Source: Xanthobacteraceae bacterium (GTDB lineage Bacteria > Pseudomonadota > Alphaproteobacteria > Rhizobiales > Xanthobacteraceae). From it: DNA of 6,685 bases. Numbering within the stretch: the stretch's first letter is position 1; the number at the start of each line of letters is the position of its first letter. Shown piece by piece: positions 1-5,371 of this stretch. The notes beneath the pieces were generated by a model. The model was not told the DNA's origin, made no database searches, and worked only from the letters and a program-made list of their open reading frames with translations. The stretch lies in assembly GCA_030043175.1 (NCBI GenBank), contig JASHYD010000197.1, positions 1 to 6,685 of the forward strand, written 5' to 3'. A program made the position numbers and the translations under genes.

Positions 1-63
1 ACCAACCCGCGAATAAGAGTCTGATCAACCGTCGTCTGAAGCCTCATCGCCGGCTCTGTGCAA

Positions 64-172
64 CTCGATCGGAAGCAAACCCTGTGGCCAGGGAGAATCG
101 TTTGTTGCCCGGCCGGTGCACTCGGTCGGAAGCAAACCCTGTGGCCAGGGAGGGTCGTTTGTTGCCCGGCCG
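64..172. repeat. Two-copy tandem repeat, 52-base unit, period 57
   Basis: Copy 1 is 64-115 and copy 2 is 121-172, separated by 5 bases and differing at only three positions (68/125, 96/153, 97/154). Each copy contains the short dyad CCCTG-TGGC-CAGGG, flanked by GCAAAC on one side and GTTTGTTGC on the other, so each could fold into an imperfect hairpin. On the minus strand both copies are open and read RPGNKR(F/P)SLATGFASDRV, which forms the false C-terminus of the truncated hydrolase ORF. Near identity of the copies suggests recent duplication or a dispersed REP-like family. I cannot tell which without a genome search. Confidence 0.85.
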
Positions 173-271
173 TCGTTGACAACGGACATAAGAGCTAGCT
201 AGGGCGCGTGCGTCCGTCGCCGATCTTGGGCGGGCTACACCATCAATATGTTCGAGTTTGAGTTTTCTGAC

Positions 272-509
272 AGGACAGGTAGGAAAGCCGTGCAGCATGA
301 CAATGACGGGGTTGGCCGCATCGCCGATGCAGGGATAGAAGACCTGCACCGTCTTTCCTTGGTTTTCCGGTAAAGTGGATCTCCAGGTGAAATAGCTTCC
401 CACCGCTCGCCAATCTCCGCCGTGTCCGCGGCCTGGCATTCGCGCTCAGGGGCGCCCAGATCGCCAGAAGAAGCGCGACACTATTCAGTGCCGGCTTGAG
501 CTTGTCCGT
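272..509 (-). pseudogene. Alpha/beta hydrolase, N-terminal remnant with signal peptide
   Basis: The minus-strand frame from 439 down reads a conserved stretch ending VIVMLHGFPT, the beta-strand plus HG oxyanion motif at the start of the alpha/beta hydrolase fold, preceded by GKTVQVFY and GDAANP as in epoxide hydrolase/haloalkane dehalogenase-like members. Homology stops right after HGFPT (about 272). The catalytic Ser, Asp and His regions are absent, and the frame continues through unrelated sequence and the 64-172 repeats to a stop at 44. Just upstream, in another frame (about 509-437), lies a good Sec signal: KLKPALNSVALLLAIW followed by APLSANA. It would begin at an ACG codon (509-507), which may be a mutated ATG, so I infer a lost start and a frameshift between leader and mature part. 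The enzyme was probably exported. It cannot be functional as it stands. Confidence 0.72.
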
Positions 510-614
510 GACCGAACTCGCCTCGTTGCAGGAATGTTCAACGACGAGAGTGATTTACGATCGAAAGGAGGCATCCGCATCTCGGCTGCAGATCACCGGG
601 CGAAATAGGGACGA

Positions 615-776
615 TTAAAAAGGGCGGCGCCGATGTTGTGGCCGGTTGGGCGCGCCGTACGCCCCCGCGGCAACACGCGATCTGCCCGGCCGTGTGGCTG
701 TGCCTCGCCGCCGATAGACGGCGTAACACCCCCCGAGCGATATTGTCACGACCAACAGATAGAACACGATCCTCAT
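615..776 (-). CDS. Small putative lipoprotein, 53 residues
   Basis: A short minus-strand ORF starts ATG at 776-774 and ends TAA at 617-615. Its N-terminus, MRIVFYLLVVTISLGGC, looks like a type II signal peptide: one charged residue, a hydrophobic core, and a lipobox LGGC with Cys at residue 17. The rest is basic and rich in Arg, Gly and Pro (RRR at about 22-24 and again near the end). No family is recognised. The upstream sequence has only a weak purine-rich stretch (GGTGG), so translation is unproven. It lies between the choice-of-anchor D pseudogene and the hydrolase remnant, all on the minus strand. The alternative is a chance ORF or a remnant of a longer gene. Confidence 0.42.
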   Translation of the reverse strand: MRIVFYLLVVTISLGGCYAVYRRRGTATRPGRSRVAAGAYGAPNRPQHRRRPF

Positions 777-906
777 GGCGCGGCCACCGTTCTCAGGCCC
801 GCCAGCCTTATTTCATGGTACTCGCAAACATGCCACGTCAGAAGAGGCTACTCTTGTCGGCCAGCAAACGGACAAATTGCATAAGCCTGATCAAGCCGAT
901 CGGCAG

Positions 907-930
907 GCAACATAACGTCATTTATGTTGC
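907..930. promoter_or_regulatory. Perfect 9-base dyad (possible operator or hairpin)
   Basis: GCAACATAA (907-915) is exactly the reverse complement of TTATGTTGC (922-930), with a 6-base centre CGTCAT. It is AT-richer than its surroundings and lies about 130 bases upstream of the putative lipoprotein start on the minus strand. It could be an operator or a hairpin. No regulator family can be assigned from sequence. Confidence 0.4.
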
Positions 931-985
931 AAGATGCGTGGACCGATGTACCGCACCCCGTTGCCCAACGTAGGCGGAAGCTCCA

Positions 986-1020
986 CTGCTCCTGTCAACC
1001 ATTACGGAATGACGGAGCAG
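986..1020. terminator. Stem-loop after the choice-of-anchor D stop
   Basis: CTGCTCCTGTCA (986-997) pairs with TGACGGAGCAG (1010-1020), giving an 11-base-pair stem with one bulged base and a 12-base loop. On the minus strand it begins 17 bases past the TGA at 1037. There is no following T-tract, so it is not a textbook intrinsic terminator. It may act as a mRNA 3'-end stem or a Rho-assisted terminator. Confidence 0.42.
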
Positions 1021-1036
1021 CGGATCAAGAACCGGG

Positions 1037-1213
1037 TCAGCTCTCGCGTTCGTTTAGCTTCTCCTCGTCACAGCACTCGTCGTCGCATTCACAAGGGTCG
1101 GGTTCGCAGCAATGTCTATTGCAGCATTGCTTTTTACAATCGCTGCAGTCCTTGCGATCGTCGCGGTGCGACCAGACCGTCACCGCCATGAGCGCCAGCA
1201 ACCTGACGGGCAT
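1037..1213 (-). CDS. Residual 58-codon cysteine-rich ORF (tail of the pseudogene)
   Basis: After the amber codon at 1261-1259 the original frame stays open from an ATG at 1213-1211 to TGA at 1039-1037. It begins MPVRLLALMAVTVWS, a hydrophobic stretch, then gives ten cysteines arranged as CxxC, CC, CC, CxC and CC among acidic residues, suggestive of metal binding or disulfides. By homology it is simply the last beta-strand and tail of the choice-of-anchor D protein. The chance resemblance to a small secreted Cys-rich peptide comes from the strand acting as a leader. No ribosome binding site is evident, so independent translation is doubtful. Confidence 0.3.
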   Translation of the reverse strand: MPVRLLALMAVTVWSHRDDRKDCSDCKKQCCNRHCCEPDPCECDDECCDEEKLNERES

Positions 1214-1922
1214 CGCGGGATCGTCACTGCGGATGACGAGGTCGCAAGATCGCGGGTACTACTCTGCGGCGTGGTAGCGGACGACCACCCCCAGGCAGGA
1301 GCCAGGGTGCAGATCGGCCGGGAACGGATTGTTGACCAATTTCCAGTGCGGGTTCTTGTGCCTGAAGGCGACGCTGGAGACGTGCAGCTTGCAGTCGCCT
1401 GTGTTGCAGATGGTAATCGTGGGCTCGATAGTGCAGCAGGCTTTGATCCGACCGAACAGCCGGAACCCGTAACCTTGATCTTGCCGGCCGGAACATCGCC
1501 GTTGACGAAGATTACGTGCGGCCCGGATGGATCGTTGCTGGAGATCGTCAGCGTGGCAGTCTTCGCGCCCAGGCTGGTCGGCTGAAAGCGGATGGGCAGC
1601 GGCAGCGAATCGCCAGGCCCAATGGTGACCGGATAGGACAAGACACCCGGTTGCAGGAAATCGGTGGATGAGGATACGATGCCGGAAATCGAGAGCGCGC
1701 AACGTCCGCTGTTGTTGAGGATGAGGGGCTCGTCAGTGAACGATCCCAGGCAGGCGTTCCGAAACGTCCCATTATCGGCTATCGCGGAGACGAGACGCGG
1801 CGCAGCCGCGAACCCTGACACCGACACCTTGTGGGGCGCCAACAGGTCGTTACTGAGGATCGTCAACGTGCCGCTGACTGCGCCGAGCCCTGTCGGACGG
1901 AAGCGAACCACGATGTCGATCT
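1037..1922 (-). pseudogene. Choice-of-anchor D (ASH/HYDIN-like) protein with Cys-rich tail, broken
   Basis: The minus strand encodes at least three Ig-like repeats of the choice-of-anchor D type. Unit 1 holds VVRFRPTGLGAVSGTLTI and LSND, unit 2 holds IRFQPTSLGAKTATLTI and SSNDP, and unit 3 runs from CFGRIKACC to DLVIRSDDP. The protein then ends in a tail with ten cysteines (CSDC, CC, CC, CEC, CC) and many Asp/Glu before TGA at 1039-1037. Such repeats are usually found in exported or surface proteins. Three lesions are visible. The N-terminus is missing and joined to a peptidase fragment at about 1915-1930. Restoring one T at about 1455-1456 (TGT-TTC to TGT-TC) brings GSGC into frame with FGRIKACC. 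An amber TAG lies at 1261-1259, inside an otherwise continuous frame. The family is fairly certain, and the loss of function is inferred from the lesions. Confidence 0.82.
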
Positions 1923-2174
1923 GATGGCCTCCACATCCTCGGTCGCCGCGCCATGCCGGCGCATGTGCTCTTCGGTCGAGAGAAATTGTCGCCTGTGCGC
2001 GGGCGTATTCTGCCAATGGTCCAGGTCGTATTCTTTGGGCGCGCCAGGCCGCGAGCGCACGCGGATTGTGAAGCCGATGTGCTCGGTATGTTTGACGTCC
2101 TGAAGATAGTGCGAATTTGGAACCTGCGGCCGTTCACTTCCCGGCAATGGGCGATAGCCCTGGGGAACGTCCAT
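1920..2174 (-). pseudogene. S53 (sedolisin/kumamolisin) peptidase, N-terminal propeptide remnant
   Basis: An ATG at 2174-2172 is preceded by AAAGGGAGAGAGAAG, a plausible ribosome binding site. It opens about 85 codons that match the pro-kumamolisin activation domain: YRPLPGSERP near residues 7-16, then IGFTIRVRSRPG (33-44), and a region of the form DHWQNTPAHRRQFLSTEEH (52-70) leading to EDVEAIR (80-86). In S53 enzymes this propeptide folds the protease and is cleaved from a Ser-Glu-Asp catalytic domain. That entire catalytic domain is missing here. After about 1920 the DNA is choice-of-anchor D sequence in a different frame, so the product would be a dead propeptide with a short nonsense end (stop at 1863). 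The promoter and start of the gene look undamaged. The enzyme was probably exported, as usual in the family. Confidence 0.78.
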
Positions 2175-2327
2175 GTCTTCTCTCTCCCTTTTAGCTTTGA
2201 GCGCGCTCGGCACGCCGTTGCGCGCGTTAATCGTCTCGTCATTGCAAAGATGCCGTTTGCGTTTCACCGTCAGAGACGGCCTCGCCCCGGCGAACGACGC
2301 GATGCTACTGCAAGGGGTTTGCGTCGC

Positions 2328-2345
2328 GTGTGATTTGCGTCACAC
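2328..2345. promoter_or_regulatory. Perfect CRP/FNR-family-type palindrome
   Basis: GTGTGATTTGCGTCACAC is a perfect dyad, GTGTGA-N6-TCACAC, identical to the classical CRP half-site arrangement TGTGA-N6-TCACA. It lies about 154 bases upstream of the S53 peptidase start, on whose strand a promoter would be expected, and overlaps the TGA (2342-2340) that closes the upstream coding remnant. The sequence match is exact. Binding by a CRP-like protein, and activation of the peptidase gene, are inferences. Confidence 0.5.
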
Positions 2346-2668
2346 CATCCTATGGAATGCTCGGGAGGTTTCCGGATCAGCGATAATGCGCTTTCCGCTG
2401 TTTCGAACCGTCGGCTGCTTTGGCTCCATGGTGGGGCCCGAGGGCGCGAAGATACCCGGATCGGGTTCTACTTTCGAAAGCCCGCGCCCGGCGGCCCGGT
2501 GCGCGTTGCCCGCGGGCGAGACGATGATCTCTTTTGTTCCGGACCGAGTTCAGCTTCGCCACGCAGCACCAACGCGATCACCGTTTCAGGCTTGCTGAGC
2601 AGCAAGTCTTGCCGTTCTATCTCGTCGGGGTCACGCCATTTGAGGCGGGTCGCATATGAGGATTTTCA
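2340..2668 (-). pseudogene. Unrecognised coding remnant in two frames
   Basis: Two minus-strand frames look protein-like and join end to end. The first (about 2668-2550) contains LKWRDPDEIERQDLLL and SKPETVIALVLRGEAELGPE. The second (about 2545-2340) reads KEIIVSPAGNAHRAAGRGL, then a Pro-rich stretch, and ends TSRAFHRMV at TGA 2342-2340. The second part has strong GC bias at third codon positions, as in real genes of such a genome. A single frameshift near 2540-2550 would unite them. There is no start codon at the upstream end, where a stop precedes the open stretch. I do not recognise the family, and it may instead be scraps of two genes. Confidence 0.3.
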
Positions 2669-2719
2669 CCGCGTCCACACCTCATGTTCTCCCTGCTAGT
2701 TGGCAGCTTCACGCAGGTC

Positions 2720-2850
2720 GAAGCGTTTGGTCCAATGACTCGGTGTTTTCTATCTCGGCGCGCTCGTGCAGCTACCTGTGGGCCTTCGCGCTGGAGCGAA
2801 CCACACCGACCCCCAATGCGATGGCGCACCTGGTGAACATCGCCGTCGCC
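2720..2850 (+). pseudogene. EamA/DMT-type transporter scrap
   Basis: The plus strand from about 2720 reads LVQ-stop-LGVFYLGALV. A +1 change near 2765-2770 then gives SYLWAFALERTTPT. Joined together, and with the stop as a mutated Trp codon, this matches the seventh-to-eighth helix region of EamA family drug/metabolite transporters, which typically read W-L-G-x-x-Y-L-G-A-L, then S-x-L-x-x-x-L-W-x-x-A-L. Everything before and after is lost or unrecognisable. The call rests on about 30 residues over two frames and is tentative. Confidence 0.38.
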
Positions 2851-2878
2851 ACCTGTTCGTTTTGCCCTGATCACACGA

Positions 2879-3463
2879 TCAGTCGCACAAAATCGATTGC
2901 GTTGTCGGCCACCGCGTCTGCGGACTCGAAAGATCCTTGACGATCTCAATCACCCTCGCGTCCCTGAAGGGACCGCGGTTTGCGAAGCCGGCCTTGCGCG
3001 CAAGCGCCCTCATGGCGTCGTTGGTGAGCAAGACATCGCCAACCAGATAGCGCGCGCCGAGCGTCCTTGCCCGGCACTCCATCGTCGCAAGCAGCAGCGT
3101 GGCGACGCCCCTGCGTTGCCAAACATCCGTTACCGACAGGGCGATTTCGCAGCACTGAGCTTTCGGTGCTACGATTTGGATCGCCTCGGCGATGATGGCG
3201 GTGCTTCCCGCGTGGGCGAAGGCGATCCACGCCCATTCGCGGGGACCGCCCATGTGAGTGAGGCGTTCGAGCTCCGCCGGCGTCAATTCGCTGACCGCGC
3301 CGAGAAATCGGTTGTGGCGGGTTGGTGCCGACAGATTGCGCATGTAGTCCTGCAGACCGTCTGCATCTTGCGGCCTGATCGCACGCACATGCACGGACTC
3401 GCCGCTTGGCAGACGGAACGGCTGGGTCTCTATGACCTGCTTGGCGCCGCTCTCGTCGCTCAT
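2879..3463 (-). CDS. GNAT family N-acetyltransferase
   Basis: An intact 194-residue protein that would transfer an acetyl group from acetyl-CoA to an amine or protein lysine. The substrate is unknown. VHVRAIRPQDADGL at residues 25-37 is the usual beta-1/alpha-1 entry of GNAT proteins. EIALSVTDVWQRRGVATLLL at 106-125 is motif A, with the Q/R-x-x-G-x-A pyrophosphate-binding loop (QRRGVA, 117-122). NDAMRALARKAGF at 148-160 is motif B. The sequence most resembles single-domain relatives of the GNAT domain found in protein acetyltransferases (the RFLGAVSELTPAELERL stretch at 52-68). I chose ATG at 3463-3461. An overlapping GTG lies one codon upstream at 3466. The ribosome binding site is weak (GGA about 8-10 bases before). 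It is cytosolic, with no signal or membrane segment. It follows DUF2917 on the same strand, but the 250-base repeat-bearing gap argues against a tight operon. Confidence 0.9.
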   Translation of the reverse strand: MSDESGAKQVIETQPFRLPSGESVHVRAIRPQDADGLQDYMRNLSAPTRHNRFLGAVSELTPAELERLTHMGGPREWAWIAFAHAGSTAIIAEAIQIVAPKAQCCEIALSVTDVWQRRGVATLLLATMECRARTLGARYLVGDVLLTNDAMRALARKAGFANRGPFRDARVIEIVKDLSSPQTRWPTTQSILCD

Positions 3464-3500
3464 CACGCAATTCCGGTCAATCAGTTCGGATGATCAGCAC

Positions 3501-3570
3501 CGTAGGGTGGGCAAAGTCGCCCGTCGCAGCTGATGGGTGGTGCACCGACCTCGCGCGACTTTTGCCCACG
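3501..3570. repeat. Inverted repeat, GTGGGCAAAGTCGC family, copy 1
   Basis: GTGGGCAAAGTCGC (3507-3520) pairs with GCGACTTTTGCCCAC (3555-3569) with one extra T, leaving a 34-base loop. The arm preceded by CGTAG resembles the GTAGGGTGGGCAAAG elements I associate with intergenic regions of Bradyrhizobium. It lies just upstream of the acetyltransferase start. Confidence 0.65.
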
Positions 3571-3593
3571 CGGTCAAAGCGGTGACGTCGGAT

Positions 3594-3661
3594 GGGGTAG
3601 GCAAAGGTGCACAATGGCCGGTGCGAACACCCCGCTCTCCGGGATGCGCCTTTGCCTATCC
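3594..3661. repeat. Inverted repeat, GGGTAGGCAAAGG family, copy 2
   Basis: GGGTAGGCAAAGGTGCA (3595-3611) pairs with TGCGCCTTTGCCTATCC (3645-3661), with two mismatches over 17 positions, around a 33-base loop. Its left arm is clearly related to that of the 3501-3570 element (GGGTGGGCAAAG versus GGGTAGGCAAAG), so these are two diverged tandem copies of one dispersed family. It sits between the ends of DUF2917 and the start of the acetyltransferase, and could act as a mRNA stem-loop. Confidence 0.65.
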
Positions 3662-3710
3662 TATAATCTCGGATCATGATCGCGCCATTCTGGCCAATCA
3701 GTCTCGACGA

Positions 3711-4004
3711 TCAGGCCGCAAGCCGGATGCGCGGGGAGTTTCGCAGCCGCGGCCGGCGCAAGAGCCGCAGCGAGACCGCGACTGCCACCGTGGCCGGGCC
3801 GGCCGCTGCGCAGACAAGGGCAAGGCCCGGTTTGTCAAGCACAAAGGATTGTCCGACTTTCAGCACGATGTCGCGCGGGTCGTTCGACTGCGTAATCCAG
3901 ATGGCGCCTTCCAGGCACTCCACGGCGAACCCCTCGCCGTTGTCGATATCGAGCAGTTCGCCAGCGTTGAGGCGAACGGAGCTATCGACAAAATGGCTTG
4001 TCAT
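3711..4004 (-). CDS. DUF2917 domain-containing protein
   Basis: A 97-residue protein whose first 75 residues match DUF2917, a small cupin-like beta domain of unknown function. Visible marks are LNAGELLDIDNGEGFAVECL (12-31), GAIWITQSNDPRDIVLKVGQ (33-52), and SFVLDKPGLALVCAAAG (53-69), in the usual family order. The C-terminal 20 residues are basic (RLLRRPRLRN). The start at 4004-4002 is favoured over ATG 4034 because AAGGAAGG lies five bases upstream and the alternative adds ten non-conserved residues. It has no signal peptide. It is divergent from the LysR gene. DUF2917 genes often sit next to a LysR-type regulator, so the regulator probably controls it. That link is inference. Confidence 0.85.
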   Translation of the reverse strand: MTSHFVDSSVRLNAGELLDIDNGEGFAVECLEGAIWITQSNDPRDIVLKVGQSFVLDKPGLALVCAAAGPATVAVAVSLRLLRRPRLRNSPRIRLAA

Positions 4005-4218
4005 GGCGGCCTTCCTTGCATGAGTATGACGCATGTGATCTGTCGACGGCTCCCTACCGGTAGCCCGGGTCGATCACGAGCGCACCCGAAACCTGCTTTC
4101 GATGCGGCACTGCTTTCCCGCGTCTTGCCGACGATCGACGCGGACTCACCAAGTTACATGTACCGCGGGCCGGCCAGGTTCAAACGAATGTTTCTCACGC
4201 CAGTCATGAGTTTTGCGA
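4005..4218. promoter_or_regulatory. Divergent promoter region between DUF2917 and lysR
   Basis: These 214 bases must hold both promoters. LysR regulators usually bind such a shared region at a T-N11-A dyad. Two dyads are visible: GTTACATGTACC (4153-4164, one mismatched pair) and AAAC-GAAT-GTTT (4182-4193), the latter about 25 bases before the lysR start. I cannot identify convincing -35/-10 boxes by eye on either strand, and which dyad is the operator is unknown. Confidence 0.45.
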
Positions 4219-5145
4219 ATGCCAAACAGGCGCTTTAGGTTGCCGCCACTCGGCTTCATCCAGGGTTTCGAGGCGGCAGCGCGCAACTTGAGCTTCACCA
4301 AGGCGGCCGAGGAGCTCCTCATCACCCAATCGGCGGTCAGCCGGCAGGTCAAGGCGCTCGAGGATCACCTCGGCGTGACACTGTTCGAGCGGCGGCAGCG
4401 CGCGCTGGCGCTTACCGAAAGTGGGCACGCGCTCTACCGCGTGGCCACCGACGTGCTTGAGCGGCTGCAGGCGGCCACCGACCAGTTGCGCGCATCGGGC
4501 CGCACCTGCCAGCTTTCGCTCACAACAACGACGGGGTTCGCCTCGCTGTGGCTGATACCGCGGCTGCAACGGTTCACCAGCCTTTACGCCGATGTCGACG
4601 TGCGCATCTCGGCGACCACCACGGTGATCAATCTGGAGCGCAGGCTCGTCGACCTCGCGGTCCGCTATTGCCGGCCGGAGGACGTGCCGGAGCGCGCCAT
4701 TCGTCTGTTCGGTGAGGAGGTGGTCGTAGTGTGCAGCCCCTCATTGCTGCGCGACCGGTCGCGCCCGCTCAAGCGGCCGCCTGATCTCAAGCACCACGTC
4801 CTCCTGCATTTCGACTATGCGGGGGCGCAGTTTCTGGATTGGGGCACGTGGCTGACATCACTCGACATCGGCGACTTGCAGCCGGCCGGAGCGCTGCACT
4901 TCAGCCAGTATGAGCAGATGATCCAGGCTGCTATCAGCGGGCAAGGCGTGGCGCTGGGCCGCCAGCCCTTGGTCAATGATCTCGTTCAATCTGGCACGCT
5001 GATCACTCCGTTCGGCAAGGCACTGGTGGGTTCGCGCGCCTATTTCATCATCGAATCCGAGCACGGCGCCGCGAAGCCGCACGTCCGGCAGTTCGCCGCA
5101 TGGCTGATGGAGGAGGCGAAGGGGAGTACGCGAACGGGATCGTAG
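4219..5145 (+). CDS. LysR family transcriptional regulator (GcvA-like)
   Basis: An intact 308-residue regulator of standard LysR length. The N-terminal winged helix-turn-helix spans about residues 10-67, with FEAAARNLSFTKAAEEL, ITQSAVSRQVKALEDHLG and LFERRQRALALTESG. The effector domain follows from about 93, beginning LSLTTTTGFASLWLIPRLQRF as in the GcvA/AmpR branch, with RRLVDLAVRYCRPED in the first subdomain and GVALGRQPLVNDLVQSGTL near the end. GcvA-like proteins often regulate a divergently read neighbour, here DUF2917. The ATG at 4219 is preferred; a TTG two codons upstream (4213) is possible, and neither has a strong ribosome binding site. Codon use is GC-rich throughout, and no lesion is seen. 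The ligand cannot be predicted from sequence. Confidence 0.95.
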   Translation: MPNRRFRLPPLGFIQGFEAAARNLSFTKAAEELLITQSAVSRQVKALEDHLGVTLFERRQRALALTESGHALYRVATDVLERLQAATDQLRASGRTCQLSLTTTTGFASLWLIPRLQRFTSLYADVDVRISATTTVINLERRLVDLAVRYCRPEDVPERAIRLFGEEVVVVCSPSLLRDRSRPLKRPPDLKHHVLLHFDYAGAQFLDWGTWLTSLDIGDLQPAGALHFSQYEQMIQAAISGQGVALGRQPLVNDLVQSGTLITPFGKALVGSRAYFIIESEHGAAKPHVRQFAAWLMEEAKGSTRTGS

Positions 5146-5371
5146 CGGGCAGTTGCTAGGATCAGAGGGTAAGACTTCCCGCGGAGTCAAACGAGCGGCG
5201 CCGTAACCTCTTCCGAACATCCGGTGCTGTAGCGATATTCGGAATGCCAGGGTACGGAGCTTCGCCGAAAGGACTCGATGAGACGGCCGCGAACACATGA
5301 TATAGTCAAACCCGGCTGGGAAAATCGCCGAGGTGCCGTCAAGGCCCAGGGGGCTCGCCCCACGAAGAGGC
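5146..5371. other. Gap between convergent lysR and aminotransferase, with a stem-loop
   Basis: No gene is seen in these 226 bases. TTCCGAACAT (5211-5220) and ATATTCGGAA (5235-5244) form a 10-pair dyad with one mismatch and a 14-base loop, between two genes that point toward each other. It may serve as a bidirectional transcription end. No T-tract follows, so this is weak. Confidence 0.35.

Noticed and set aside
64..172. CRISPR array
   Set aside because: Only two copies, 57-base period with a 5-base gap instead of spacers, and no cas genes nearby.
986..1020. Textbook Rho-independent terminator
   Set aside because: The stem is strong but no T-run follows on either strand, so it is kept only as a terminator-like stem-loop.
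1037..1213. Nodule-type or antimicrobial Cys-rich secreted peptide
   Set aside because: The frame is continuous, apart from one amber, with the third choice-of-anchor D repeat; the apparent leader is the last beta-strand of that repeat.
1112..1585. Plus-strand ORF of 157 codons as a gene
   Set aside because: It is antisense to the choice-of-anchor D homology and shows no family signature; long antisense ORFs are expected at this GC content.
2897..3493. Plus-strand ORF of 198 codons as a gene
   Set aside because: It is antisense to the well-conserved GNAT acetyltransferase.
3537..4238. Plus-strand ORF of 233 codons as a gene
   Set aside because: It crosses the inverted repeats, runs antisense through DUF2917 and through the divergent promoter region, and has no recognisable domain.
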